Shown here piece after piece: positions 48,022 to 58,884 of a stretch of DNA of 64,000 nucleotides. Position numbers and translations under genes: made by a program. The DNA is from Phellopilus nigrolimitatus (taxonomy: Eukaryota > Basidiomycota > Agaricomycetes > Hymenochaetales > Hymenochaetaceae): contig JAJOHG010000018.1 of the NCBI GenBank assembly GCA_021029095.1, forward strand, positions 434,001-498,000, given 5' to 3'. The notes under the pieces are model-generated. The model saw nothing but the letters and a program-made list of their open reading frames with translations. It had not been told where the DNA came from and did not search any database. Numbering within the stretch: the stretch's first letter is position 1; each line of letters opens with the position of its first letter.

Positions 48022-48292
48022 CGCTTTCATGGGGTTCTTGCATGGACGATATGGTAAGTCTAGCCTGTTTTCTGTCACGACTAGCCGCGTCCCGGGCGCG
48101 CGTTAAAGGAATCGAAAGCAGATCTCTTTGTAGAGGACAAGACCTGCGAGCTCAAAGTATGTAAGAATACAAGGCAAACAAATAAGTTCCAGGAAGAGGT
48201 TGTTATCCAAGCTTCACTAATATCGATACATCGCACCGCTCCTTTGCAAGCACAAGCAAGAAGAAAAAAGTCCTTCATATCGAGGCTTATTC

Positions 48293-49158
48293 TCAAGCCT
48301 TCAACGTTACCACATCTACCGCAGCACTAGCACAGCCTTTCCCGGCCTCTTCGTCATCCTCCAAATCGCCCTTCTCCCCCTTGCTCTTTTCTTGTTTTGC
48401 TCCGCCGGTCTCCCACGCATCCTTCGACTTCGTCGTGTAGACCCTTCTCCCATCGTACGACTGCGACGCACATCGACTCCCCACCTCGCTCTCAGCTCCG
48501 ACACGCGCCGCACGGTGCATCTTCCGCACGTCGTACGCGCGCACGAGCCACGTGAAGACGGAAAGACTGCCGCAGGAGAGGAGGACCCAAGCGATGAGCA
48601 CGGCGGCGTTCGTGGGGAGGTGCGAATAGGCGTTGAATATGATCGTGCGTGTCGCCTGTTGTCTTCAGGAAACGGTTCAGCATCGGCGCAGAAAAGGGTG
48701 TTCTTGCGAATATGTGCTTACATATTCCAGAACTGGAAGCCTGCGCCGTACGCGTAGAGCTGGGGCTGAAGTTCCGGCGGGATCGCCACGGTGGAGATAT
48801 TCACGATGATCTATTCGAATGAGCTTTTACTTCAGACATGTTGATCAATTGATCAGTCAGTACTCACAAGCAGCACCAAGAAGAACGGCACAAATTTTGG
48901 TGTGGTCAGTGTAACCATCGCTTCGAGCGCCAGGCTCAGAGCGCACATCCCGAGATATATGAATGCGAAGAACGCGAAGAAGCCTGTCCCATACGAGTAA
49001 CGCGCCCCGAACGGCAGCTTGAATGGTAGGCTGATCATCGCGTAGCTGAGGCTGAGCGGAATATAGAACAGGAGCGGCATCGCGATGCGGATGAAGAGGT
49101 ATGACGAGAACGTGAGGTACGTTTCGACGTAGAGGCGCGCGGAGGAGTGGGCCATCAC
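48293..49158 (-). pseudogene. 3' remnant of DUF3533/SNG1-like membrane protein
   Basis: Three exons read in order: 49158 to about 48870 (ARLYVETYLTFSSYLFIR, then GYGTGFFAFFAFIYLGMC-like membrane segments), a middle exon near 48722-48812 (IIVNISTVAIPPELQPQLY), and about 48658-48293 (ATRTIIFNAYSHLPTNAA, VLIAWVLLSCGSLSVFTWL). These are the multi-helix C-terminal half of DUF3533 proteins, the family of yeast SNG1, linked to export and nitrosoguanidine resistance. The N-terminal half, with its first membrane helix and extracellular loop, cannot be found upstream: the sequence to 49480 contains unrelated short frames. I call it a 5'-truncated relic, although a short functional gene starting at MMAHSS cannot be excluded. 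Confidence 0.65.
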
Positions 49159-49482
49159 CTAAAGAACGGATGAGATGAAGTAGCAAGTGGGAATAAAGGC
49201 AAATCCTGTACAAAAATAAGCCTGTTGCACTAATTTTTAGAAGATTTGATAGGACATGGCGGTAGGGGAGAAAATCAAAGGCATGGCCTTGCAAGCTCCC
49301 GAGAACAAAGGCCGAAAAATGCCGGAGCTCGCTCCCGCCGCATGTACCACGGACAATCATATCATTGACCGCCTACAGAGAAGGGATTCCAGATTCTAGA
49401 AATGAGTCTAAATAATATAATGCAAAAGACAGATTACGACGTATATATAATTTTGTTTCTCATAAGTTCCTAGCTCCCGAAT

Positions 49483-52084
49483 TTACTTCTTCTGCGGACG
49501 CGTCTTCCTATACGCCTCCTCGAGCTCCTTCTGGTTTTGCGGGAGCACAGGTGCATGCGTCTGGAAGAGAAGGTGAGTTAGAAAGATAGGTGACGCGAAA
49601 GGACAGGCCGAGAGGACCGACCTTGTACTCCATCGTGAACTCGCCTTTGCCCTGTGTCTGTCCGCGCAGCTGGCTCGAGTACCCGAACATGTCGTTCAGT
49701 GCCACTTCGGCTGTCACCGTGAACTCGTCGTCGTGCACCTCGCTGTCCAGGATTGTCCCCCGCCGCGACGTGACACCGCCGATCACACTGCCTAAAAGCA
49801 ACCGTCAGCACCAGCCAGCCAACAAGAGAAAAACCCGCAAAAAAGAAAGAAAAAAAAAACGATACGCACTCTGGAACTCGACGGGCGCGACGACCTCGAC
49901 GGTCATGATCGGCTCGAGGATCACCGGCTGCGTTTTGGCGTAGTTCTCGCGCAAGGCCGCAATCGTGCACACGCGGAAGGCAAGTTCGGATGAGTCGACG
50001 ACGTGGAACGCGCCGTCCTTGAGCACGAAGCGGATGCCCGTGATCGACGCGCCGCACAGCGAACCTTTTAGGATCGCCTCCTTGAAGCCCTTCTCGATGC
50101 CGGGGATGTACTGCTCGGGGACGTTCCCGCTCATGACGACGTTCTCGAACTCCGTGTCGCGCCCCGTCTCGGGGTCGCGCTCCATCGGCTCAAAGTAGCC
50201 CGCAATGCGCGCGAACTGGCCCGCGCCGCCCGTCTGCTTGCGATGCGTGTACACGAACTCACAGCGGCGCGTCGGCGTCTCGCGGTACGCGACCTGCGGG
50301 CGGCCCGTCGTGCACTCGACGCCGTACTCGCGGCGCATGCGCTCGACGTACACCTCAAGGTGCAGCTCGCCCATGCCCGACACGATCGTCTCCTTGCTCT
50401 CGTGGTCGATGTGCACGCGGAACGTCGGGTCCTCGCGCTGGAAGCGCTGCAGCGCGCGCGAGAAGTTCGGCGTCTCCTGCCCGACGGGCTTCAGCGCGAG
50501 GGACACGACCGGCTCGGGCACGAACATGGACGTCATCGAGTACTTCGTCGCGCCGTCCGTGAACGTGTCGCCCGACGCGCACTCGACGCCGAAGATCGCG
50601 CAGATCTCGCCCGGCCCAATCGACTCGATGTCCTCCATCTCGTTGCTGTGCATCCGCACGAGCCGCGGCACCTTGACCTTCTTGCCCGTGCGCGTGTGGA
50701 AGATGTGCTGCGCCTTCTTCAGGCTGCCCTGGTACACGCGCATGTACGTCAGCTGCCCGAAGCGGCTCTCCTCGAGCTTGAACGCGAGCGCGACGAGCGG
50801 CGCCTCCGCCGCGGGCACGAGCGCGACCGGCGGCGCGGAGAGCGGCAGCGTCACGTCGTGCGCGACCACGCGCGTCTCGGCCGGGTTCGGCAGGTACGCG
50901 CATACGCCGTCGAGCAGGGGCTGCACCGCCGTGTTCTTGATCGCGGACCCGAGGAACACCGGCGAGAAGCGCAGCCCGACCGTCGCGCGGCGGATCGCGG
51001 TGACAAGCTGCTCCGTTGTCGGAGGTTTTTCCTCGAGGAACAGCTCCGCCATCCCGTCGTCCACGTCCGCGAGCGTCTCGATCAGCTCCGTGCGCTTCTC
51101 CTGCGCGAGCGCGAGCGTGTCCGCGGGGATCTCGTCCGACTCGACGACGTCAATGCCCTTGACGCCCTCATTGTAGATCGCCTTCCAGCGCACGAGATCC
51201 ACCACGCCGCGCAGCTGCTCCTCCGCCCCGATTGGAACCTGGACGGCGGCGGCGGAGATACGAAGCTTCGACCGGATCTGCTGGATGACACGCCAGGGGT
51301 TCGCGCCGGGACGGTCCATTTTGTTGATGAACGAAATCCGAGGTACGTTGTATCGCCGCATTTGCCTATCCACGGTGGTCGTTTGACTCTAGCATACAAA
51401 ATTTAATGAGTGATTAAAACATAACATAGAAAACATTATATACGCAAAACACACCTGGACACCAGCGACCGCACACAAAACAAGAATAGCACCATCCAAA
51501 ACCCGCAGCGCGCGTTCGACCTCGATGGTGAAGTCGACGTGGCCGGGAGTATCAATGATATTAATCGCGTAGCTCTTCTTCTCGCCCGTCGTCGGCTCAG
51601 TCGCCTCCCAGTCACAGAACGTCGCGGCGCTCTGGATGGTGATGCCCTTCTCGCGCTCGAGCTCCATGTGGTCCATCTTCGCGCCGACGGCGTCGCGCCC
51701 GCGCACCTCGTGTATGTCGCGGATGCGGCCGGTGTAGTAGAGAATGCGCTCGGTGAGCGTCGTCTTGCCCGAGTCGATGTGCGCAGACACGCCGATGTTG
51801 CGCTGCTTGCGCAGGCGGACGTGGTCCTTCTCGCTCAGGGGATGCTTCTGCCGCAAGGACTCGGCCTGCTCGTTTGCTACCGCCGCTAGGTCGGGCGTCG
51901 GAGCGGCGGCGGCGGCGGTCGCTGCGTGTCGCGTGAAGACGTTTAGCTGCGACGTGCGGCATGTCCGTAACCACGTCGTCGTCGTCCCGCTCGCCGAGCA
52001 CGATGACGAGAAAAGAGGGTGTAGATCGCGCCAGCTGCGCGAACACCGAGTCGACAGCGCCATGGCCCACGCCGGTCTGCACAA
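49483..52084 (-). CDS. MEF1: Mitochondrial elongation factor G1
   Basis: Start ATG 52084 ([14 protein letters not shown]); the first 60 or so residues are Arg/Ser/Ala-rich and fit a mitochondrial targeting sequence. G domain motifs are [12 protein letters not shown] (P-loop, about 51758-51795), RGITIQ-like [22 protein letters not shown] (about 51530-51555) and [10 protein letters not shown] (about 51295-51325). Introns fall after AVAGVQ (near 51389-51455), after VEFQS (near 49795-49870) and before the last exon, which ends KTRPQKK at the stop TAA (49483-49485). The rest, covering domains II to V with GMGELHLEV and the RRGTILD segment, is complete. It moves tRNA and mRNA during mitochondrial translation. 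It diverges from SEC13 across about 170 bp. Confidence 0.96.
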
Positions 52085-52256
52085 GTCAATGTGCTGTGCT
52101 GCAGAGATAAAAAAGAAAATGGAAAAAGAAAAAGAAATAAAAAGGTGACTTAGTAAAAGCTGTCACAGTCACGAAATTACATCCCGCTTTAGGCTTTAGC
52201 CACGTCTGGCGTCGGTCGAACGCGTCGCCGCGAAACACATCTCTACATCGTCAAAA

Positions 52257-53621
52257 ATGGTGAGCTCGAACTCTTTCAACCAGTCTCAGTATGAACTCAT
52301 GGTAAACAGACCTCAGCAACCGCGTCAGACTCTATTCCCATCGAGACACACCATGAGGACATGATAGTCAGTGCTTAACGGAACCCCATGGCACTCCCTT
52401 TAACCGTGACACGTTCGCTCTAGCATGATGCCCAGCTGGACTACTATGGCAAACGGCTCGCGACATGTTCGTCCGACAGAACCGTCAAGGTTTTCAACGT
52501 AGTCGACGGTGAGCCGCAAAAATCGGCGGGGGGACAAGTCCTCAAGGGGTCAGTTCCTGTTCTCTATACTATGGTAGTTACTTAAACTAGCTCATACTTG
52601 CATACTGCGCAGACACACCGGCCCCGTGTGGCAGGTCGCCTGGGCACACCCGAAGTATGGCCACATCCTCGCGTCGTGCTCGTACGACGGCAAGGTGCTC
52701 ATCTGGAAGGAGCAACAGCAGCATGGCAGCGCCGCGGGCATTTGGACGAAGATCAAGGAGCACAACTTACACAGCGCGTCCGGTTAGTCCCACCTTCCAC
52801 GGCATGGCATTCGCTCTGTCTTATGCCTGTCCTTTCTTTCATACAGTGAACTCGATATCGTGGGCACCACACGAGCTCGGCGCCATCCTCGCTTGCGCAT
52901 CGTCCGACGGCAAGCTCTCCGTGCTAACGTTCAAAAGTGTGTATCCTGCATCGAGTACCTTTTTATTCTCTTCTAGATCTTTGTGAATTACAGACGACGG
53001 CTCGTGGGACGCCGACATCTTTAACGGGCACGCCATCGGCTGCAATGCCGTCTCCTGGGCGCCCGCCGTCCTCCCGGGCTCGCTCATCACCCCACAGCCG
53101 CCCGCGCCCGTGCCCTCGCAGCAGCAGCCGGGCGGCGCGTCGTCCCCCGCCGCACCCACGCTGCCCACCGCGAAACGCTTCGCAAGCGCGGCTGCGACAA
53201 CGTCGTGCGCATCTGGGGGTACAGCGACGCCGCGAAGGCGTGGGCGGAGGAGGAGGTGCTCGCGGGGCACACAGACTGGGTGCGCGACGCCGCGTGGGCG
53301 CCGAACATCGGGCTCCCGCGCAGCTACATTGCGACCGCCTCGCAGGACCGCACCGTGCTCGTCTGGACGAAGGACGCGCCCGGCGCGCAGTGGGTCAAGA
53401 CCCCGCTCGACCCTGCGACCGTGACCTCCGCCGTCGCGGCCTCCCCCGCCACGCCTGGCGCGCAACCCGCGCAGCCAGGCAAGTTCCCTGACGTCGTCTG
53501 GCGCGTGTCGTGGAGCCTCGCAGGCAACATCCTCGCGGTCAGCTGTGGCGACGGGAAAGTGACGTTGTGGAAGGAGAGTCTGAAGGGCGCATGGGAGTGT
53601 GTGAATGAGCTGGCTAGCTGA
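52257..53621 (+). CDS. SEC13: COPII coat / nuclear pore protein SEC13, with an apparent one-base frame break
   Basis: Exon 1 seems to be only the ATG (52257-52259), followed by GT; exon 2 (52310-52366) gives [19 protein letters not shown] and exon 3 (52424-52548) [20 protein letters not shown]. Later exons give [40 protein letters not shown] and, from about 52995, a blade with a Pro/Gln/Ala-rich insertion. At 53189-53192 the frame must change by one base: FAS then [13 protein letters not shown] is obtained only if GCGGCTGC is read as GCGGGCTGC. The rest ([49 protein letters not shown]) is intact to TGA at 53619-53621. SEC13 is a six-bladed beta-propeller of the COPII cage and the nuclear pore Y-complex and is essential in yeast, so an assembly error is my first guess. 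Confidence 0.9.
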
Positions 53622-53821
53622 GCTCACGAGTCGCCTTTATAGATAATTTTCTTTCTTTGTAATTTCTTTTTCCAACGTGAAGGCGTTCCTTGGACGAGTT
53701 GCGCGTGAGTTCCCGGAAGCCCAGTGAATATTGGTGTGCAAGCAGTCAAAAGTACATATTACAGTAAACAAAAAGCGCCGTCCAGACCAAATAGATAAAT
53801 AGATATTCCTATTCTAACTTT

Positions 53822-55923
53822 CTACGACCCGTCCTCTGCCTCCGACTCCGAACGATTTAGCTCGGCGTGCACTGAGAAACTCAGTCGCCTCTGCGTTTTG
53901 GGTGCCTTCCGGCCTCCGGTATACCTAAGCAAAGGCCATCATTTTAATATTCTCAACGAGAAGAGGCCAAGAAAGACATACCGCTGCTCCTGGCAGACGA
54001 AACTCTCGGGCGCGCCCTCCCAGTCGTCCAGGACATACTTCTCGCGCGAGCCAGGCCCGTCCTCCCCGTCCTTGCCCGGCCCGAACAGGTCGAGCGCGAG
54101 CTGCGCGTGGCTTATCCCCGCATACGTCGTCACGCACCGCGGGTTCACGAGGATCCGCGCCGCACGGAACACGCCGTTCGGGATGGAGAACGCGTCCGCC
54201 AGCGCATCGTCATCGCCTGCCTCGACGTCATCCACCTCGCCTTCCCCGGTGTCCGGCATCGCATCAAAGTCCGAGCCCACGTTCGCGTCCGAGTCGCCCT
54301 GTGGCCGCTGGCGCTGCGCGTGTCCCTCATCTACGCGCCTTCCACGCTCGCCCTCCTCTACGCGATTTGCTTCTTCGTCATCCTCCGCAACCTCCTCCGC
54401 AGCCTCCTCCGCAGCCTCCTCCGCAGCCTTCTCCTCAGCCTCCTCCGCAGCCTTCTCCTCAGCCTCCTCCGCGCGCTTCGCGTGCCTCCGGCGTGCGTCC
54501 GCACCGGCTGCGACTGCGGCCTCCATGGGCTTCGCCGCGCCCCAGCCGAGGTTGAATCCAAGGCCGAGGCCGCCGCCGCCAGCAGTAGCCTTGCTCGCCG
54601 CGCCCGCGCGCTCCTCAACGGCGCGCACGCCCTCGCGCGCGGCGCTCAGCCAGAGGTCGCGGCAGAAGTACGCCTGCGAGCTGTCGAGGCACGGCGCGTT
54701 GGGGGCACGGCGCCCGGGCGCGGCGTCCGTCGTGCTGAGGTTCGCGACCTGCGTGCCCGCGCGGTAGCGTAGGCCGACGTAATACGTCTGCGCGGGGTCG
54801 ACAACGTGCGTGCCGGACTCGCAGCAGAAGACCTGGAACGGGAGGTGCTGCGCGTAGCGCGCCGCGCCGGCGGGTTCGCGCGGCGGGCCCGCGGAGGCGG
54901 CGGAGGACGACTTGGACTGTCGGAACTGATCGCCCTTGATGTCGCGCGTGCGCCAGCGGTCGGAGAAGATGAAGAAGCCGTTGTTCTCGGCCCAGTCCAT
55001 GCCGCACTACCATCGCGGCGTCGTTCGCCTGGCTGACCATGATCGTCTCGAAGATGTCGTTCGGACACGTGAAGCCCTTGAGCCAGATGACGCGGTGGAA
55101 CTTGATTTTGCGCTTCTGGTAGAGCTCGTAGAGCGGCTCGAGGACGAGGTTGCGTGTGTGCGCCTCCTCGAGGGGATAGTACGCTGCGGCTGGGTCTTCC
55201 GTCATGGGCGGGACCTTGCGTATGCGGAAGGGCACGCCGAGCAGAGTCAGCACGGCCTCGCACAGATCGAGGAGCGTCTCGGTGGAGTCCGAAGAGTCGT
55301 AGTCCAACATGGACACGAAGATGTTCTGCGTCCCGATTCGACGGGCCATCTGAACGATGACAGCAAGCTGGTCGACCAAGAAGTGGTCCGCGGAGTGGAT
55401 GACCAAGCCGACGAAGTACATCTTGTTCGAGCGGACGAGCTCGTCGTACGCGTTGTCGCTCTGACCAAAGGGACGCGAAAGGGTCGGGCAAAGTGCTGCT
55501 ACCCAACCGTTCAAGGTGAGCAGCTGTTCGATGCCGGCCAGCACGCTCTGCTGGTCCAAATGAGACGTCGCTTTGTCCGTGATGCTGCCGTGCCATGTAC
55601 ATTAGACAAGCCCATGAGAGCACTGAAAACGATTGTAAGACATACTATGGTTTCTGAAGCCTCTCCCAGAAGTCGTCGACGCCATCACGTATGGCATTGC
55701 TGAAAAAGTCTGGCCGCTCGTCCCGCCCAATGCGCACTTGCAGGAAGTCGTACTTCTGTACGTCGAGCCTGTCAGAGCCTGATACAAGGTCGAGCACGCC
55801 CTGGCGTCTTATCTGGGTAGACTCTGGCGTAGCGGAGGAAAAGAAAAGCAGGCGTGCAAGGACAGCGAAAGCGATGATCCAGAAGATACGCGTCAGACTT
55901 CGCCGACGAAGCAAGCCAGCCAT
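53822..55923 (-). CDS. GT69 CAP59/CMT1-like mannosyltransferase, second copy, one-base frameshift
   Basis: Start ATG 55923. A type II signal anchor (IFWIIAFAVLARLLFF) is followed by a stem and AIRDGVDDFWERLQKP; an intron (GT after KPY, acceptor near 55582) joins ITDKATSHLDQQSVL. The catalytic domain has FVSMLDYDSSDSTETLLDLC, FHRVIWLKGFTCPNDI, MDWAENNGFFIFSDRW and a VFCCESGTHVV segment typical of the CAP59/CMT1 alpha-1,3-mannosyltransferase family. An extra T at about 55008, absent from the duplicate at 17750-19405, shifts the frame between DAAMV and CGMDW. A Glu/Ala-rich repeat follows near 54350-54470. The last intron, near 53899-53964, leads to a basic tail ending at TAG (53822-53824). Expected in the Golgi, building capsule or wall mannan. 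Functional only if the extra base is an artefact. Confidence 0.8.
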
Positions 55924-56835
55924 GTTTACGCGCGGTCAGCTTCAGTTCCTCATATGGAGTTGTCGGAGACAAAGACGGCGAGGACGGCGACAGCGAGCAC
56001 AAGGAGTCTGACGGTGAGCAAAGAGGGAGGAAGTCGAAACCCAGTACGGAAGGACCCTAAACATGCAAATCACCTTCTTTTTCCACGCGACTTTGGCAGC
56101 CACATCCAAGTCATAAAATATGTATAGACTCGCGTATACTTTAGTCTAATAGGATCTTATGGACGTATGAAATGCAAAAGTATCAAATAGTAATGGATGT
56201 ATAATACATATCTGAATGCATTATCGCCACAGTTTTCTGGCACGTTTCGGCTTAGGCTCCTTCAATCCACCAGGGCCTTTGATACTTCTTTCTCTCTTCG
56301 ACCCTGCGTAAAACGCGACGGTGTTGTCGGGAAAAGGATTTATTGCACTATCACCATCAGCTTGGACATCATCCTCAGCCAATGTCGTAGCGTCAGTATC
56401 AGTGTCCTTCTCATTACCCTGGTCAGTCACTGGCAGGCCCGGTTGCTTCGCCGCTTTTGATTTGGATTGCGACAAGAGACGAGTCGAAGAATCTGGGCCG
56501 CTTTCAGTATTGGAGGAGTGCTCCTGACATGTGAGTTCGTGAAGTGTTTCGTCAATGACTTCGCAAAGTCCGTCGCAGAGTTCGTCCCTGTCGCATACAA
56601 TGTCCGGCTGCTTCAATTCCGACTGTTCGACCTTGACAAATAAGTCATTGTGCAACGCTTTGATACATGAGCGGATCGGGTCGAAGTATGAGGAAAACTG
56701 GGACAAGACAGTCGATCCGAATACGATACTGTCTTCCATAGTCGCCCGTTTATACGCGAGGCTGTGTCCAACGCCGCGTTGATGCCAATTGGAACCGATG
56801 CCTGTCTCACAAAAGCCGGCGCGCCTTGCATTATG
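54036..56835 (-). repeat. Segmental duplication GT69+FunK1, copy 2
   Basis: Homologous to 17752-20342 in the same orientation. Copy 2 is longer because copy 1 carries deletions of 133 bp and net 85 bp and different internal repeat lengths. The borders fall inside both genes. Confidence 0.85.
54350..54480 (+). repeat. Coding minisatellite of CCTCCTCCGCAG-type units
   Basis: Imperfect 12-bp and longer units encode, on the minus strand, an AEEAEEKAAEEAAEE-type acidic helix in the glycosyltransferase. The corresponding part of the other copy (about 18050-18200) has a different, longer repeat (AEEDEQANRAEEDKQVNR type), so the tract is evolving quickly. Confidence 0.8.
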
Positions 56836-58452
56836 CGGTCCGGTTTTTGCGGTACAGATCCAGCAAAGGACGTAGAACAGAGATTCAAGGTCGTGGTAAT
56901 AATCATGCGTTTCAGACGATGCGCAAAAGCCATGCTCTAAAACCTCGAGTACGCCTCTGGCCATGAATTGATATGTCCCCTGTCCATGTTGAAATATAGT
57001 AGTCATGAGCACTAAGGAAAATCAAAAGTATTAGGGAAATGTATTTGCGTACCGCCGCGTCTTCGAGCTCATCGCTATGCTCGCTAAAATCAGTCGCGTT
57101 ATCAAAATCAATGAGGACTCCTTTGCGCAGTGATGAACCATCAATTGAAACTAGGATGATATTGCCGATACTAATATCACGGTGCAAAATGTTCCGTCTA
57201 TGAAGTGCTTGAATGACTACAAAATGTGTGTCAGCCAACTGACGGAAACATCAAGGCAGGATGCATTACCTCTGATAATGTCTTTGATGACCATTAGAAG
57301 TTCTGGCAGAGAATGAAAATCTAGGATACTGTCTCCGTAGGGTTCCATGACCATGCGATAATGATCACGAATAACAAAACCTTCGGAAAAAAGCTGGGAC
57401 TCCCCATTTTTTAGGAGAGGCCATCGATCTGTTTCCGTCGTATCCTTTCTGTCGCCGTCTGTCACGAACTCGTATTCAACAATCTGCACAACACCTTCCA
57501 GACCCCTAAGTTTCTCCAGGAGTGCGTACTCTCGGGATCTATTCGCGCGATCAATCCAACTATCCTTTATCACATATTGTATTCCGTTGTTTTCGGTCAA
57601 CAGACACCGTACTCCTCGGCCGACCCTTTCAGGATCAATGTAGAACGTTTTTATGATTTTGTAGAGGGTCTCGTTCACAAAAACAGCTGGGTGACAGTTG
57701 CCACCGAGGTAGAGTGTATCCATACCAGCATGTCTACCGTCGACAATGGACAGGCCGATGATAACCCGGCAAAGCTTCTCTGGATTTTTTCGAATGTCAA
57801 AGGCCTCAGACGCGATGTCACCCGACCGGTCAAACGTGTAAAATATCAAGGTGGTGGCCAATAGAGCGACTCCGAGGAAGAATCGCATGCTGCATTGGAT
57901 TCTGAGAATATGGGAGGCAAAGTGCGACAACTGCTTGCGGGATTCTTCTCGCATAGCTGGTGTGTCTTCCTCCTTCAAAACCCAGGCGGCATTCGCATCT
58001 TCCCAAAAGAACCGCATACGTCCCGGCTCCAGTTCGTGTAACGGAACGCGATTTGCAATTATATCTGGCTTGGAGCTAGCAGTCCAGTCAACTGGCGCGT
58101 TCGGACGGTCCGCGAACTCGCAGGAAAGGACGTTCAAGTATCTCAACTTTTCGAGTATGCCATAATGACAAAAAACGGACTCGACAAGCGCATTGAAGTG
58201 GGAGGCGACAAGCTCCTTAGGGCTTTGTTTTGTAAAAGTGGGATATCCGAGATGCCAGGGATTCAGTTTCGCTCCCTGAGTAACCTCCGGCTTGATGAAC
58301 GAGCGCATGCAATGCAGCTTCATGATATCGGAGATGATGTCTTTCGGAGGCGTTGCGGTACCTCTAGTTCGCCTATCGATCCAGAAAGCGATGGCTTCGT
58401 CAGGAAGTTTGAGTTCAATTAGCTCGGGAACGACTTCACTCATGTTGGCCAA
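56221..58452 (-). CDS. FunK1-type fungal protein kinase
   Basis: Start at ATG 58452 (MANMSEVV; the second Met at 58443 is equally possible). The long first exon runs to about 57270 and ends MVIKDIIR. It includes a conserved N-terminal FunK1 region, an ATP-lobe-like IQYVIKDSWIDRANR and VVQIVEYEFV, and the hinge-like MVMEPYGDSI. The next exon has the catalytic loop LHRRNILHRDISIGNIIL (about 57160-57215), then LIDFDNATD in place of DFG. A further intron near 57007-57062 leads to the GTYQFMA activation/APE-like segment, DYYHDLESLFYVLCWI and a Lys/Arg-rich tail (KPKRARKLWR). FunK1 kinases form a large basidiomycete-expanded family of unknown substrates. All landmarks are present, so this copy looks functional, in contrast to the fragment at 19712-20342. 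Confidence 0.88.
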
Positions 58453-58884
58453 ATTTCCGCTATATCTGAAGTTGCGGGCGTGAGACGAAATGCTTGTTGA
58501 AGGCAGGAAGAAAAGTACTCGGTAGAGATACTATGAGCGCAGGAAGAGAGGGTGTTACGAGCTTGAATGAATAGATCCGAGTATTTAAGCCCCAGCCAGT
58601 GCCGTGGATGCCTCATGCAGCGACTGTGGCTGCTGTGGCTTACGAACTCCGGAACAATGGCGCATTTTGTTGACTAGACTCTCGAATGACGAGTTCGATA
58701 CAATAAAGAAGCTGTGAAGTGACTCGAGAGACCTCAGATTCGGCGCGGGCCTACATGTCCCGATCGGGAGTATAGGTACGCGCCGCCATTGTCCTGCTCA
58801 AAAGTTTACTCTTTCTCGTCGTCTTCGCATTTCGACAAGTGTTTACATCAATACCTTTGATTTGGAAATAAAGAAAGCTAGATA
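58453..58884. promoter_or_regulatory. Divergent promoter region between the FunK1 kinase and RRP45
   Basis: A 432-bp gap between two divergent genes. Nothing specific is recognised beyond a TATTTAAG-like element near 58578-58585, a plausible TATA site for the kinase. Confidence 0.35.

Noticed and set aside
50243..51406. A 387-codon plus-strand frame opposite MEF1
   Set aside because: Arg/His/Leu-rich shadow of a conserved, correctly spliced gene.
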